Shown: positions 52,633 through 63,928 of the stretch, piece by piece
Layout of the letters: the number at the start of each line of letters is the position of its first letter
Position numbering within the stretch: the stretch's first letter is position 1
Origin: Gordonia pseudamarae
GTDB taxonomy: Bacteria > Actinomycetota > Actinomycetes > Mycobacteriales > Mycobacteriaceae
Reading direction: 5' to 3'
Assembly (NCBI RefSeq): GCF_025273675.1
Contig: NZ_CP045809.1
Coordinates: 5,022,001-5,086,000, forward strand
DNA: 64,000 nt
Made by a program: the position numbers and the translations under genes
Notes under the pieces: generated by a model
The model's input: the letters and a program-made list of their open reading frames with translations, nothing else
What the model was told of the DNA's origin: nothing
The model's database searches: none

Positions 52633-55600
52633 GAGCCGCCTCCATGATCGCTTCGTTCACGTCCCGGCCGCTGGTCTCGGCGGCCTCGATTGCCAGGAGC
52701 ACCCGCTTGAAGTCGCGGGGCATGACCTTGACGAAATCCTTCTGCGCGGTGTCCCAGTCGTCCAGGATCGCCGCCGCGACGGGCGAGTCGGTCTCCGCCA
52801 GGTGCTCACGCACGATGTCGGCGACGAATCGCAGATCTTCCACGTCGAGCGCCTCGACATCGACGAGTTCAGGGTTGAGATTGCCCGGACGACCTTCTCC
52901 ACCTTCGAGTTTGCATTCCGGATCGTACAGGTAGGCGATACCGCCGGACATGCCGGCCGCGAAGTTGCGGCCGGTGGCGCCGAGCACGATCACCCGGCCA
53001 CCGGTCATGTACTCGCAACCGTGGTCGCCGATACCCTCGACGACGGTGGTGGCACCGGAGTTGCGGACACAGAAGCGTTCGCCGACCACACCGCGCAGGA
53101 AGATTTTGCCGCCGGTGGCGCCGAATCCGATCACATTGCCGGCGATGATGTTGTCCTCGGCCACAAAGCCTTCGGGGGCGTTGCGGGCCGGGCGGACCAC
53201 GATCTTCCCGCCCGAGAGGCCCTTGCCGACGAAGTCGTTGGCATCGCCTTCCAGGCGCAGCGACACACCCTTGGGCACGAACGCGCCGAAGCTGTTGCCG
53301 GCCGAACCGGTGAGCCCGATCTTGATGGTGTCGTCGGGAAGTCCCTGCGCGCCGTACACCTTGGTGACCTCGTGGCCGAGCATGGTGCCGACGGTGCGGT
53401 TCACGTTGGTGATGGTGGTGGTGTGCTCCACCGGTTTGCCGGAGTCGATGGCCTCGCGGCAGGCGGCGATCAGTTGCTGATCGAGCGCCTTCTCCAGACC
53501 GTGGTCCTGTTTGCCGGAGCAGTAGAAGTCCTGGTTCATGAACGGGGACTCCGGCTGCGCCAGCACCGCGGACAGGTCCAGCTTGCCGGCGTTGGCGGAC
53601 TTCCAGTGCGCCAGTGCCTTCCGCGTGTCGAGGGCCTCGGCGTGGCCGACGGCCTCCTGCAGGGTCCGGAAGCCGAGTCGGGCGAGCAGTTCTCGGACCT
53701 CTTCGGCGATGAACAGGAAGAAGTTCTCCACGAACTCCGGTTTGCCGGCGAAACGCTCACGCAGCAGGGGGTTCTGGGTGGCCACGCCCACGGGGCAGGT
53801 GTCGAGGTGGCACACCCGCATCATGATGCAGCCGGAGACCACCAGTGGCGCGGTGGCGAAACCGAACTCCTCGCCGCCCAGCAGTGCGGCGATCACCACG
53901 TCGCGGCCGGTCTTGAGCTGACCGTCGACCTGCACGACGATGCGGTCACGAAGACCGTTGAGCAGCAATGTCTGCTGCGTTTCGGCCAGGCCGATCTCCC
54001 ACGGCGCGCCCGCATGTTTGAGCGAGGTGAGCGGGGAGGCGCCGGTGCCGCCGTCGTGCCCGGAGATGAGCACCACATCGGCATGTGCCTTCGACACACC
54101 CGCGGCAACGGTACCGACGCCGAGCTCGGAGACGAGCTTGACATGGATCCGTGCGGCCGGGTTGGCGTTCTTCAGGTCGTGGATGAGCTGCGCCAGGTCC
54201 TCGATCGAGTAGATGTCGTGGTGCGGCGGCGGCGAGATCAGGCCGACGCCCGGTGTCGAACCGCGCACCTCGGCCACCCACGGGTATACCTTGTGCGGCG
54301 GAAGCTGACCGCCCTCACCGGGTTTCGCACCCTGGGCCATCTTTATCTGGATGTCGGTGCAGTTGGACAGGTAGTGCGAGGTGACACCGAACCGGCCCGA
54401 CGCGACCTGCTTGATCGCCGACCGGCGCCAGTCACCGTTCTCGTCGTGGTGGAAGCGGCGCGGATCCTCACCGCCTTCGCCGGAGTTCGACCGGCCGCCG
54501 AGACGGTTCATCGCGATTGCGAGCGTCTCGTGGGCCTCGGCGGAGATGGAGCCGAAACTCATGGCGCCGGTGGAGAATCGCTTCACGATCTCCGCGGCCG
54601 ACTCGACCTTATCGATCGGGATCGGATCGCGGTCACCGAAATTGAAGTCGAACAGGCCGCGCAGCGTGCCGAGCCGCTGCGTCTGGTCGTCGACCATCTT
54701 GGTGTACTCCTTGAACACCGAGTACTGCCCGGTGCGCGTGGAGTGCTGCAGTTTGAACACGGTGTCCGGGTTGAACAGGTGGTATTCACCCTCACGGCGC
54801 CACTGATATTCGCCGCCCACCGGCAGTTCGCGGTGCGCGAGTTCGGTGGGACGGTCGGTGAACGCCAGGTCGTGCCGGGCGGCGACGTCGGCGGCGATCT
54901 CGGCGAGACCGATGCCGTCGAGCTGGCTCTGCAGGCCGGTGAAGAACTCGTCGACGGTGTCCTGCCCGATTCCGATGACCTGGAACAGCTGGGCGCCGGT
55001 GTAGGAGGCGAGCGTGGAGATGCCCATCTTGCTCATCACCTTCAGCACGCCCTTGGAGGCGGACTTGATGTAGTTGGCACGGGCCGTCTCGAAGTCGATG
55101 CCGGTGAGTGCGCCGCGCTCGATCATGTCCTCGATCGACTCGAACGCCATGTACGGGTTCACCGCGGCCGCGCCGAAGCCGACGAGTGCGGCCACGTGGT
55201 GCACCTCGCGGCAGTCGCCGGATTCGACGATCAGGCCGACCCGGCTGCGTTTGCGTTCACGCACCAGATGGTGGTGTACGGCGGCGGTCAGCAGCAGCGA
55301 CGGGATCGGCGCCAGCGTTTCGTCGGACTCACGGTCGGAGAGCACGATGATCGAGATGCCCTGGTCGATGGCCGCGCTGACCTGCGCGCGCACCTCGTCG
55401 AGTGCCGTGCGCAGCCCGTCGCCGCCCTCGGCGACCGGGTACAGGCCGTGGATCTGCCGACTGCGCAGGTGCGGCAGGTCGTTGTCCTCCTCGATGCGCA
55501 CCAGCTTGGCCAGGGCGTCGTTGTCGAGCACCGGCATCGGCAGCACGATCCGGCGGCACGATCCGGGACCGGGGTTGAGCAGGTCGGCCTCGGAACCGAT

Positions 55601-57244
55601 GGTGGAGCCGACGCTGGTGACGATCTCTTCGCGGATCGCGTCCAGCGGCGGGTTGGTGACCTGTGCGAACAGCTGCTGGAAGTAGTCGAAGAGCATCCGT
55701 GGCCGTGCGGACAGCACCGCGATCGGGGTGTCGGTGCCCATCGAGCCGATGGCCTCGGCGCCCGACTTGGCCATCGGTGCGACCAGCAGATTCAGTTCTT
55801 CGTTAGTGTATCCGAACACCAGCTGCCGCAGGTTCACCCGGTGGTGCGGCATGTGCTCGTGCGGGCGGCTCTTGAGGTCGTCGAGCGTGAGCAGGCCCTC
55901 GTCGAGCCACTGCTGGTACGGGTGCTCGGCGGCCAGTTCGTCCTTGACCTCCTCGTCGTCGACGATGCGGCCGGCCTTGGTGTCCACCAGGAACATGCGG
56001 CCGGGCTGCAGGCGCAGTTTCTGTACCACGTCGGCGTGGTCGACGTCGAGCACGCCCACCTCCGATGCCATCACGACGAGGCCGTCGGAGGTGACCCAGA
56101 TGCGGCTCGGGCGCAGGCCGTTGCGGTCGAGGACGGCGCCGACGACGTCACCGTCGGTGAAGCACACCGACGCGGGTCCGTCCCACGGCTCCATCAGCGA
56201 TGCGTGGTACCGGTAGAAGGCCTTGTGTGCCGGTTTCATGGTCTCGTGGCGTTCCCACGCCTCCGGGATCATCATCAGCACCGCGTGCGGCAGGCTCCGG
56301 CCGCCGAGGTGCAGCAGTTCGAGCACCTCGTCGAAGCGGGCGGTGTCGGAGGCCCCGGGTGTGCACGCCGGGAAGATCTTCGCGGCGGCGTCCTCGCCGA
56401 AGGCGCTGGTGTCGATGAGCGCCTCGCGCGCCCGCATCCAGTTCTCGTTGCCGGTGACGGTGTTGATCTCGCCGTTGTGGGCGACGCGGCGGAACGGGTG
56501 CGCCAGCGGCCACGACGGGAAGGTGTTGGTGGAGAACCGCGAATGCACCAGGCCCAGAGCCGATTCGAGGCGGTCGTCCTGCAGGTCGAGGTAGAACTCG
56601 CGCAGCTGCGGGGTGGTCAGCATGCCCTTGTACACGAAGGTCTTGCCCGACAGACTCGGGAAGTACACGGTTTCGCGGCCGGGACCGTCCTGACCGGCGC
56701 CCTTCGCGCCGAGTTCGTACTGCACACGCTTGCGCACGACGTACGCGCGGCGTTCGAGCTCCATACCGTCGGCGTCGCCGGCACCGGCGCTCAGCGAGAT
56801 GAACAGCTGCCGGAAGGTGGGCATGGCGTCACGGGCGAGCGCGCCGATCGACGAGTCGTCGATGGGCACCTCGCGCCAGCCGAGCAGCCGCAGACCTTCG
56901 GATTCGACGATCTTCTCCACACCCTCGCAGGCCAGCCGGGCGTCCTCGGCGCCCTGCGGCAGGAAGGCGATGCCGGTGGCGTAGGCGCCTTCGGCGGGCA
57001 GCTCGAAGTCTACGGTCTCCCGCAGGAAACGGTCAGGGACCTGCAGCATGATGCCCGCACCGTCACCGGTGTTCGGTTCGGCTCCCGCCGCACCGCGGTG
57101 TTCGAGGTTGACCAGCGCCATGATGGCCTTGTCGACGATGTTGCGGCTGCGCCGCCCGTACATGTCGACGACGAATGCGACACCACAGGCGTCGTGCTCG
57201 TTGGCAGGGTCGTACAGGCCCACGGGGCCCGGAGCGTGCTTCAT
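52625..57244 (-). CDS. gltB: Glutamate synthase (NADPH) large subunit
   Basis: GltB makes two glutamates from glutamine and 2-oxoglutarate. The 1,539-residue protein has a propeptide ending before C20 of [11 protein letters not shown] (the N-terminal glutaminase nucleophile). A central domain and the FMN-barrel follow with [26 protein letters not shown] and [14 protein letters not shown]. The [3Fe-4S] cysteines are in [15 protein letters not shown]. The C-terminal GxGxG helix ([20 protein letters not shown]) closes the ammonia tunnel. Length is normal, and the order gltB-gltD matches Rv3859c-Rv3858c. Confidence 0.97.
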   Translation of the reverse strand: MKHAPGPVGLYDPANEHDACGVAFVVDMYGRRSRNIVDKAIMALVNLEHRGAAGAEPNTGDGAGIMLQVPDRFLRETVDFELPAEGAYATGIAFLPQGAEDARLACEGVEKIVESEGLRLLGWREVPIDDSSIGALARDAMPTFRQLFISLSAGAGDADGMELERRAYVVRKRVQYELGAKGAGQDGPGRETVYFPSLSGKTFVYKGMLTTPQLREFYLDLQDDRLESALGLVHSRFSTNTFPSWPLAHPFRRVAHNGEINTVTGNENWMRAREALIDTSAFGEDAAAKIFPACTPGASDTARFDEVLELLHLGGRSLPHAVLMMIPEAWERHETMKPAHKAFYRYHASLMEPWDGPASVCFTDGDVVGAVLDRNGLRPSRIWVTSDGLVVMASEVGVLDVDHADVVQKLRLQPGRMFLVDTKAGRIVDDEEVKDELAAEHPYQQWLDEGLLTLDDLKSRPHEHMPHHRVNLRQLVFGYTNEELNLLVAPMAKSGAEAIGSMGTDTPIAVLSARPRMLFDYFQQLFAQVTNPPLDAIREEIVTSVGSTIGSEADLLNPGPGSCRRIVLPMPVLDNDALAKLVRIEEDNDLPHLRSRQIHGLYPVAEGGDGLRTALDEVRAQVSAAIDQGISIIVLSDRESDETLAPIPSLLLTAAVHHHLVRERKRSRVGLIVESGDCREVHHVAALVGFGAAAVNPYMAFESIEDMIERGALTGIDFETARANYIKSASKGVLKVMSKMGISTLASYTGAQLFQVIGIGQDTVDEFFTGLQSQLDGIGLAEIAADVAARHDLAFTDRPTELAHRELPVGGEYQWRREGEYHLFNPDTVFKLQHSTRTGQYSVFKEYTKMVDDQTQRLGTLRGLFDFNFGDRDPIPIDKVESAAEIVKRFSTGAMSFGSISAEAHETLAIAMNRLGGRSNSGEGGEDPRRFHHDENGDWRRSAIKQVASGRFGVTSHYLSNCTDIQIKMAQGAKPGEGGQLPPHKVYPWVAEVRGSTPGVGLISPPPHHDIYSIEDLAQLIHDLKNANPAARIHVKLVSELGVGTVAAGVSKAHADVVLISGHDGGTGASPLTSLKHAGAPWEIGLAETQQTLLLNGLRDRIVVQVDGQLKTGRDVVIAALLGGEEFGFATAPLVVSGCIMMRVCHLDTCPVGVATQNPLLRERFAGKPEFVENFFLFIAEEVRELLARLGFRTLQEAVGHAEALDTRKALAHWKSANAGKLDLSAVLAQPESPFMNQDFYCSGKQDHGLEKALDQQLIAACREAIDSGKPVEHTTTITNVNRTVGTMLGHEVTKVYGAQGLPDDTIKIGLTGSAGNSFGAFVPKGVSLRLEGDANDFVGKGLSGGKIVVRPARNAPEGFVAEDNIIAGNVIGFGATGGKIFLRGVVGERFCVRNSGATTVVEGIGDHGCEYMTGGRVIVLGATGRNFAAGMSGGIAYLYDPECKLEGGEGRPGNLNPELVDVEALDVEDLRFVADIVREHLAETDSPVAAAILDDWDTAQKDFVKVMPRDFKRVLLAIEAAETSGRDVNEAIMEAARG

Positions 57245-57799
57245 TTCGGCCTCACTTCGTGCGCGGCATCACCTGCGCACCCGAGTTCACAGTTCGTCTG
57301 CGTCACCAAGGGATCCGGGCCACCACAGGGTGTCGGCCCATTGATCGGTGCGGATTCGCAGTTCGACTTCGGACTCCGGAGTCACTCCGTGAGACGGGTA
57401 CCGATCGTGGGTGCGGTTGTGCCGCGTGACATCGGTGGACCGTTCTCACCGCGTCTGTAACGACTGGGGCTGCCAGGGCTGTTTCCGCGCGCGGTTGGAG
57501 CAAGTGTCCGGTTCGTCAGCGCCGTTGCTGACCCGGCCAGCGCCGTTGCTGACCCAACATTCTTGCCCGCCGGCAGCCACGAGGGGGCTGTGTGGATGCC
57601 GGGGCTCAAGAAGCATCGTCGGCTATTTTCTCACGCTGTGTACCCGGTTTGGAAATCCGGCTATCACAATCGGGTGATCGCTGGGAGGTTTGCCCAGTTA
57701 ACGCCATGTCACAAGCAGTTCTCATCGACGCCGCGCGGCACCCGACAATCCGTCCGATCCGGCTGTGTGAACGACGCCCATCACCTACGGTCGAGGACT
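57245..57799. other. Divergent intergenic region upstream of gltB
   Basis: About 555 bases separate gltB and the hydrolase gene. I see no supported gene. It must hold both promoters. The notable element is a doubled short repeat at 57517-57555. I did not find a clear GlnR-type site. Confidence 0.45.
57517..57555. repeat. Two tandem 21-base repeats with internal dyad
   Basis: CAGCGCCGTTGCTGACCC occurs at 57517 and 57538. The first copy with its flank forms GTCAGC-6-GCTGAC. Confidence 0.8.
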
Positions 57800-58876
57800 G
57801 TGAGCGCAACAACCGCGGCCGACCCGAACCCGGAACGGGCGGGCCGCGACCAGGAACGGCCCGATCGGTCGCCCGGACCACACGCACCGGCGGCCCGGGC
57901 CCGCGCGACGCGGCGGCATGTCCGGAACTTCGTATCGGTGACGTCGGTGCCGGTCATGAAGGCCACCGCAGTGATACCGGCACCGATGGTCGCCGTGATG
58001 GTCCGGGCGAGCCGACCCGGTCTCAATCGGATGCTTGCGACGGCCGCGCGGGTACCCGCCGGGACCCGCACCCGGCAGGTCCGGCAGACGATCCGCACCC
58101 TCGATTATCCGTCGAGGTCGGAGCAGGTGCGCGGGGAATGGGTGATCGGCGGGCGCTCGGGCATCGGTCAGGTGCGCCCGGATCAGCCGATCATCTACTA
58201 CCTGCACGGCAGCGGCTATGTGGTCTGCTCCACCCGCACCCATCGCGGTCTGACGGCACGGCTGAGCAACCGCACCGGCCGGGCGGTGTTCAGCCTCGAC
58301 TACCGCCTCGGGCCCCGCTACCGCTGGCCGGCCGCGGGCGACGACACCATCCGCGGCTATCTGTGGCTGCTCGAGCAGGGTTTCGCCCCGGACCGGATCG
58401 TCGTCGCCGGAGATTCCGCGGGCGGACATCTGGCACTGGATCTGCTCGGACACAACCAGCGCACCGGCACCCCGCAACCGGCCGGGCTGGCGCTGCTGTC
58501 GCCGCTGTACGACCCGACATTCGCCCTCGCCCAGGCCTACCAGCGCACCGGCCGCGCCCGCGACCCGTTCATCGAGGCATCCGGCGCCGGCGCCGTCCTG
58601 CGCCTGTACACCGGCGACGCCGACACCGATCACCCCCGGATGCGGGTGGTCCTGTCCCCCGACGACGGCCTCCCGCGCACACTCATCCAGCACGGCGGTA
58701 TCGAGGTGATGACCGCCGACGCCCGGGCCGCCCACGACATGTTGTCGGCGGCCGGTGCACAGGTGCGGCTGCAGAGCTGGACCGACCAGGGGCACGTGTT
58801 TCAGATGTTCGGCGGCCCGGCCGCGCGCGAGGCCCTTGACGATCTGGCCACGTTCATCGTCGGCACACCACCCTGA
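57800..58876 (+). CDS. Alpha/beta hydrolase (esterase/lipase, fold-3 type)
   Basis: The 358-residue protein has YYLHGSGYVVCSTRTHRGLTARL (oxyanion-hole HGxG as HGSG), FSLDYRLGPRYRWPAAGDD, the nucleophile motif GDSAGGHLAL, an acid in the RMRVVLSPDDG/TADAR region and the final His in DQGHVFQMF. These mark hormone-sensitive-lipase-like esterases. The first 60 residues are Arg/Pro-rich and not conserved. I chose GTG 57800 (GAGG nearby, TACGGT hexamer upstream). The long frame back to 57563 is probably not coding. Confidence 0.87.
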   Translation: MSATTAADPNPERAGRDQERPDRSPGPHAPAARARATRRHVRNFVSVTSVPVMKATAVIPAPMVAVMVRASRPGLNRMLATAARVPAGTRTRQVRQTIRTLDYPSRSEQVRGEWVIGGRSGIGQVRPDQPIIYYLHGSGYVVCSTRTHRGLTARLSNRTGRAVFSLDYRLGPRYRWPAAGDDTIRGYLWLLEQGFAPDRIVVAGDSAGGHLALDLLGHNQRTGTPQPAGLALLSPLYDPTFALAQAYQRTGRARDPFIEASGAGAVLRLYTGDADTDHPRMRVVLSPDDGLPRTLIQHGGIEVMTADARAAHDMLSAAGAQVRLQSWTDQGHVFQMFGGPAAREALDDLATFIVGTPP

Positions 58877-58923
58877 CCGGGGTACCCGCCACCTTGGACT
58901 CCGAATAATAGTGCCGGATAGGC

Positions 58924-60177
58924 CTATTGGCCCGGCATCGTGAAGTAGGACGCCACGTCCAGGGAGTTGACCTCGCCGATGTCACCGTCGGACTTCAGTG
59001 CCGCGCTGAGGATACCGCCGGAGCACACGTTGGGCGTGATCGGCATCGGCTTGGTGCCGCACTGGAACGTCTTGCCGTTCATCATCGGAATCACCACCGG
59101 TTCGGACATCGTGTTGAGCCGGTCGATGATGGTTTCGCGGGAGATCTCGCCCGTCATGCCGTCGAGAGCCCGCTGCAGGCTGAGAATCGCCCAGTAGGCG
59201 GTGACGCCATCCTCCTTGTCGTCATCGACGCCGTACTTGTCCAGAACCGCCTGGAAAACCTTGTAGTCCTCGGACTCCGGATCACGATTGGCCGTCACCA
59301 GCACATCGGCCTCCGGATATCCACCGGGCACCTGCTCGGCGCCGTCCTCGCTCACGCAGTTCGACAGCGCCGTGATCGGCAGATCCACACCGAGACTCGC
59401 GATCGCCTTGAAGATCGGGGTGCAGAAGGCCTCGTCGCCGACCAGGTGGATCTGACCGGCCCCGCTCTTCACCGCCGACTGGACGAACGGCGTCATGTCG
59501 GCGGTGCCCGGCGGCACCGCGACCACTTCGAGTTCGACACCCGAATTGGCCTTGACAATCCCGCCGAGCGATGTGAACGGGGTGGTGGCGATCGGCGCGT
59601 CGATCACCAGGACGGCAACCTTGCTGACGCCCTTCTCCTTGGCGATGTACACCGGCTGGCCCAGCAGGCCACCGACGCTGTTGGACAGGGCATAGCTGTT
59701 GGGCTGCAGCAGAGTCGTCTGCCCGCCACCGACCGCGATGAAATACGGCATCGCCGCCGGCGAGGTGACCGCGGTGACCGAGTCCGGGTTGGACGGGCTG
59801 CCGCCGAGCACCGCGACGGCCGGCGAGCCGACCGCCTTGTTGGCGCATTCGCGGGCCTTGGCGGCCTGGATGTCGTCGTAGCAGATCGTCAGCTTGACCG
59901 GCCGGCCGCTGATGCCGCCGAGGTAGTCGTTGATGTAGGAGACCGTGGCGTTGGCGACCTCGGTTTCGTGCGTGTACGCCGGGGCCTTGTCGCCGGTGGT
60001 GTTCAGCACAAGCTCGATCGGATCACCCGACGCCGCCTTCGCCTCACCGAGCACCGCGGTATCCGCGGCACCGTCATCGGAGTCGTCGTCGCTGCCCGAG
60101 CAACCCGCTATCACCAATGTTGTTGCCGCAGCCGTACATGCGAGCGCCATCGCCCGCTTGCGCCAGGTAACCGTCAC
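58924..60177 (-). CDS. Substrate-binding lipoprotein of a branched-chain-amino-acid-type ABC transporter
   Basis: From GTG 60177 (GGGAGAG nearby) the 417-residue protein has a lipoprotein signal with C26 in VIAGCSGSDD. The mature domain is a LivK/Peripla_BP_6 fold: DPIELVLNTTGDKAPAYTHETEVANATVSYIN, KLTICYDDIQAAKARECANK, FIAVGGGQTTLL, DGVTAYWAILSLQRALDG. The real substrate may be an amide, urea or amino acid. Paired cysteines near the C-terminus (FQCGTKP, NVCSGG) suggest a disulfide. It is the last gene of the transporter cluster. Confidence 0.88.
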   Translation of the reverse strand: MTVTWRKRAMALACTAAATTLVIAGCSGSDDDSDDGAADTAVLGEAKAASGDPIELVLNTTGDKAPAYTHETEVANATVSYINDYLGGISGRPVKLTICYDDIQAAKARECANKAVGSPAVAVLGGSPSNPDSVTAVTSPAAMPYFIAVGGGQTTLLQPNSYALSNSVGGLLGQPVYIAKEKGVSKVAVLVIDAPIATTPFTSLGGIVKANSGVELEVVAVPPGTADMTPFVQSAVKSGAGQIHLVGDEAFCTPIFKAIASLGVDLPITALSNCVSEDGAEQVPGGYPEADVLVTANRDPESEDYKVFQAVLDKYGVDDDKEDGVTAYWAILSLQRALDGMTGEISRETIIDRLNTMSEPVVIPMMNGKTFQCGTKPMPITPNVCSGGILSAALKSDGDIGEVNSLDVASYFTMPGQ

Positions 60178-60350
60178 GTTCTCTCCCAAGTGCTCAAAGC
60201 GCAGTGAAGTACTGCGGCAAAACAATTTTCGACGCCACCGCACCTGGAGCGCCGAGCTGGATGATCCCGACCATTCAGCACATGTGCGTGCTGCTGATTC
60301 TGCCCGAAAAACAGAAATTTCCGGCAACTTTCCCGGAATTGCCCGAAGAT

Positions 60351-61058
60351 TCAGGCCGCGGTGTCGCCGCCGAAGTACGCTCCGCGCAGCACCTCCGGCG
60401 ATTTCCGCAGTTCGGCGGCGGTGCCGCGCAGCGTGACCGCACCATGTACCAGCACCATCGCCTCGTCGGCCACCTCCAGCGCCAACGCCACATGCTGTTC
60501 CACCAGAATCACTGCGGCACCGGTGGAATCGGCAATATCCCGGACCACCGGAAGCAGTCCCTCGACGATGACCGGCGCGAGTCCCATGCTCATCTCATCG
60601 ATCAGCAGCACGCCCGGCTTCTGTACCAGAGCCCGCGCCACGGCGAGCATCTGCTGCTCACCGCCGGACAGTGCTGCCGCCTTGACCTTCCAGCGTTTTC
60701 GCAGGGCGGGGAACAGGTCGGAAACCTCGGCGGAGGTGACACCCCCTTCTCGTTCCGAGAGCGAAAGAGTCTCGGCCACGGTCAATCCGCCGAACAGCGC
60801 CCGGGAGTCGGGCACGAGGACAAGGCCGGACTTGTTGGTCCGGCCGGGATTTCCACTCGGCAAGGATCGGTCACCGACCCGCACCTCGCCGCCCAGCCGG
60901 GGCAGCAGACCGGCGAGCGTGAGCATCACCGTGGACTTGCCCGCGCCGTTCGGCCCGAGCAGCGCGAGCACCGTGCCGCCGGGCACCGCCAGATCCAGAC
61001 CCCGCACCACGGGGACCTTCCCGTGTCCGGCGACCAGTCCGGAAACCACCAAACTCAT
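60351..61058 (-). CDS. livF: ABC transporter ATP-binding protein, LivF type
   Basis: The 235-residue ATPase has Walker A GPNGAGKSTVML, LSGGEQQMLAVARALVQKPGVLLIDEMSMGLAPVIVEGLL and switch His in LVEQHVALAL. This matches LivF. Its ATG overlaps the stop of the fused permease/ATPase gene by four bases (ATGA at 61055-61058), so it is coupled to it. It powers uptake together with the LivG domain of the fusion. Confidence 0.92.
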   Translation of the reverse strand: MSLVVSGLVAGHGKVPVVRGLDLAVPGGTVLALLGPNGAGKSTVMLTLAGLLPRLGGEVRVGDRSLPSGNPGRTNKSGLVLVPDSRALFGGLTVAETLSLSEREGGVTSAEVSDLFPALRKRWKVKAAALSGGEQQMLAVARALVQKPGVLLIDEMSMGLAPVIVEGLLPVVRDIADSTGAAVILVEQHVALALEVADEAMVLVHGAVTLRGTAAELRKSPEVLRGAYFGGDTAA

Positions 61059-63928
61059 GACACGGCCTCGCTTGTGGCGTCCGCCGCTCGTGTGGTGTCC
61101 GCCGACGGTCCGGCGACCGCGGTCGCCGGATCCGCAGCACCGGAGGCGGACGTTCCCAGATAGGCCGTGAGCACAGCCGGGTCGGTGCGGATCTGTTCGG
61201 GAGTGCCACTGGCGAGCAGCTTGCCGAAGTCGAGTACGTGGATCCGATCGCAGATACTCAGCACCAGGCCCATGTCGTGCTCGACGAGCAGGATGCTCAC
61301 GCCGGTGTTCCGCAATGCCTTGAGACGCTCACCCAGCCAGGCGCTTTCACCGGTGTCCAGACCGCCCGCGGGTTCGTCGAGCAGCAGCACCGACGGTGTG
61401 CCCGCCAGCGCCCGCGCGATCGACACCAACTGCCGCTGTCCCTGCGAGAGCTGTCCGGCCGCAACATGCTGGACGCCGGAAAGGCCCAGAGTGGCGAAGA
61501 TCTCGTCGAGTTCGGCCGCGTCCGCCCGCGCACCGGCCGGCCGGCCGGACAGCCCCACCGACACGTTCTCGGCGACACTGAGATCCTCGTAGAGTTCGAT
61601 GGCCTGGAACGTTCGGCCGAGGCCGGAACGGATTCTGCGGTAGGTACTCTCGCTGCTGATGATGCCGATCTCTCCCGATGCCGAGGCCAGTCCGACCTCG
61701 CCCTCGCAGCGGGCGAAGCCACTGATCGCGTCCATCAGGGTGGTCTTGCCCGCACCGTTGGGCCCGATGAGCCCGACGATGGCGCCGCGCGGCACCGAGA
61801 ACCCGACGTCGTCTACGGCGACCACGCCGCCGTACCGTACGGTGACCCCGGACAGCTTCAGCACCACATCGGTATCCGAAATCTCGTGCACAGGAGCCGA
61901 ATTAGATATTCTTACGCGGTCGGTCCCGGCGGTGTGGGTGAGCGCCGGCGCAGTCTCGGCCGCGCCGTGCCCGGTCACCGATGCCGTATCGGCTGGGGCC
62001 GGCGGGCCTCGCCTGATCGTCCTGCCCGCCGCCAGCACCCCACCGGCGATTCCCTCCGGCCGGAAGAGCACCACGACGATCAGTGCCAGTCCGACCAGAA
62101 GCTGATACAGGTCGCCGCCACCGGCCGCGTCGAGGCCGTAGTAGAACACCCCGCCCGTGGCGAGAACACCGCCGATCACCCCACCCGTCACCGAGGTCAC
62201 CCCGGCCAGGTACACCGTGGCGAACAGCAGCACGCTGTACAGCACCGCGAAGGGCTGGAACGAGACATTGGTCTGCTGGTAGGCCAGCAACGTACCGCCG
62301 AGACCGGCGATGAACGCGGCAATGCCGAACGCGGCGAGCTTGGTGGCCACCACGTTGACCCCCGACGCCGCGGCCGATCGTTCGTTGGCGCGTACCGCGA
62401 GCATCCGGGAGCCGAGGCGGCTGCGCCGCAGCATCGCGACCCCGACGCCCACGGCGATCGCCACCGCCAGCGCGAACAGCCCGAAGCCCGCGCGGGGGTA
62501 GTCGCCGCCGGTGCCGACACCGAGATCGATGCCGAAGATCGACGGGTCGGGGACGTCGACACCGCTCGCGTCGACGAAGTCGGTGTTGCGGAACCAGAAC
62601 GCCTCCAGCGTGTACGCCATCGTCAGCGTCACCACCGCCACGGTGAGACCGCGGATGCGCAACGCGGGCAGTCCGATCACCACACCGATGGCCGCGGCGA
62701 TCAGTGCGGCGAGCAGCGGCGCGAACGGGAACGGGACGCCCCAGCTGTCGGTGATCGGGCCGACCAGGAACGCGGCCGCACCGGCGATGGCCAGCTGTGC
62801 CAGCGACACCTGGCCCGCGTAGCCGGTGACCACCACCTGCGACAGCCCGATGACCGTCATGATGATCGTGGCGATGACCGCCAGTCGCCAGTCGCCGCCG
62901 GTCACCATGACCGCCACAGCACCCACGACCGCCGCCACCGCCGCCCACGCGGCCACGTGCCGCGGGTACGGCGCGCTGCCGAGTCCGGAGACGATCACCG
63001 CACCCCGCGAATGCAGCGGTTTGGCCCACAACACCAGCACCACCAGCACCACGATCAGCGGCACCAGCTCGACCAGCCCGGTCGAGGGCAGCCAGTCGTA
63101 CACGCGCGGCAGGTAGGTGGCCTCCGACTGCAACATCCCGATCACCAGACCCGCGGCGACCGCCGCCAGGATCGAGGAGAACCGGCCGATGATCGCCGCG
63201 GCCAGCGCGGGCACGATGAACAGCGTGTAGGCGTTGGGCGTGAGCGGCACGATCGGCGAGATCAGGATGCCGGCCAGGCCCGCGACGGCGGCGCCGATCA
63301 TCCAGTTGGCGGCGGCGATCCTGTCCGGGGACAGTCCGCTGACGTAGGCTCCCGCCTCGCTCTCCGACGCCGCGCGGGTGGCCAGCCCGAACCGGGTGAA
63401 CCGGTAGGCCGCGGCCAGGGCCAGGGCGATCACCACGATGGTGGCGGCGAACAGCACCCGGTCCAGGGGCACCCGGATGTCACCGAACTCGAGGATGTCG
63501 ATCGGGAAGATCGCATCGACGGCCGGCCCCTTGGTGCCCAGCCGGGCGGTGGTGAGGGCGGCGAAGATGATCATCACGCCGATCGACGCGACCGTACGCG
63601 CCACCGGTGGCGCCTTGCGCAATGGCCGGAACACCGCCAGGTACAGAAGCAGGCCGACTGCCGCGCACGCGATCATCGAGATGACGGCCGCGACCGCGAA
63701 TCCCGGATCACCGCCGATCTCGATGCTCTCGGGCAGTCCGGGGATCATCACCAGCAACTCACCCTGGCGCAGGTAGGCGTAGGTGTACGCGCCAAACAGG
63801 GCCAGCGATCCGGTGGCGAAGTTCATCACGCCGGAGCTGCGGTAGATCACCACCAGTGCCAGTGCGAGGGCGGCGAACACCCCACCCGACCCGAGTCCGA
63901 GCAGCAGAAACTGAACGTGGTCGGTCAC
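61055..63928 (-). CDS. Fused LivH-LivM permease and LivG ATPase
   Basis: The protein of about 957 residues joins three normally separate subunits. These are a LivH-type permease (1-305, ALALVVIYRSSGVMNFATGSLALFGAY), a LivM-type permease (about 320-640, TGYAGQVSLAQLAIAGAAAFLVG) and a LivG-type ATPase (about 683-933). The ATPase shows GPNGAGKTTLMDAISGF, LSQGQRQLVSIARAL, LLLDEPAGGLD and LVEHDMGLVLS. A linker of 40 residues precedes the ATPase. I chose GTG 63928, with GGGGTGG upstream. With LivF and the lipoprotein it makes a full importer of amino-acid-like solutes. Confidence 0.9.
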   Translation of the reverse strand: MTDHVQFLLLGLGSGGVFAALALALVVIYRSSGVMNFATGSLALFGAYTYAYLRQGELLVMIPGLPESIEIGGDPGFAVAAVISMIACAAVGLLLYLAVFRPLRKAPPVARTVASIGVMIIFAALTTARLGTKGPAVDAIFPIDILEFGDIRVPLDRVLFAATIVVIALALAAAYRFTRFGLATRAASESEAGAYVSGLSPDRIAAANWMIGAAVAGLAGILISPIVPLTPNAYTLFIVPALAAAIIGRFSSILAAVAAGLVIGMLQSEATYLPRVYDWLPSTGLVELVPLIVVLVVLVLWAKPLHSRGAVIVSGLGSAPYPRHVAAWAAVAAVVGAVAVMVTGGDWRLAVIATIIMTVIGLSQVVVTGYAGQVSLAQLAIAGAAAFLVGPITDSWGVPFPFAPLLAALIAAAIGVVIGLPALRIRGLTVAVVTLTMAYTLEAFWFRNTDFVDASGVDVPDPSIFGIDLGVGTGGDYPRAGFGLFALAVAIAVGVGVAMLRRSRLGSRMLAVRANERSAAASGVNVVATKLAAFGIAAFIAGLGGTLLAYQQTNVSFQPFAVLYSVLLFATVYLAGVTSVTGGVIGGVLATGGVFYYGLDAAGGGDLYQLLVGLALIVVVLFRPEGIAGGVLAAGRTIRRGPPAPADTASVTGHGAAETAPALTHTAGTDRVRISNSAPVHEISDTDVVLKLSGVTVRYGGVVAVDDVGFSVPRGAIVGLIGPNGAGKTTLMDAISGFARCEGEVGLASASGEIGIISSESTYRRIRSGLGRTFQAIELYEDLSVAENVSVGLSGRPAGARADAAELDEIFATLGLSGVQHVAAGQLSQGQRQLVSIARALAGTPSVLLLDEPAGGLDTGESAWLGERLKALRNTGVSILLVEHDMGLVLSICDRIHVLDFGKLLASGTPEQIRTDPAVLTAYLGTSASGAADPATAVAGPSADTTRAADATSEAVS

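Noticed and set aside
52097..57460. A very long open frame on the plus strand across gltD and gltB
   Set aside because: It is exactly antisense to two unambiguous conserved genes; GC-rich codon use leaves the opposite strand open. The translation has no recognisable domain.
57411..57677. An 88-codon frame in the gltB upstream region
   Set aside because: No ribosome-binding site, no domain, and it runs through the tandem repeats; probably chance.
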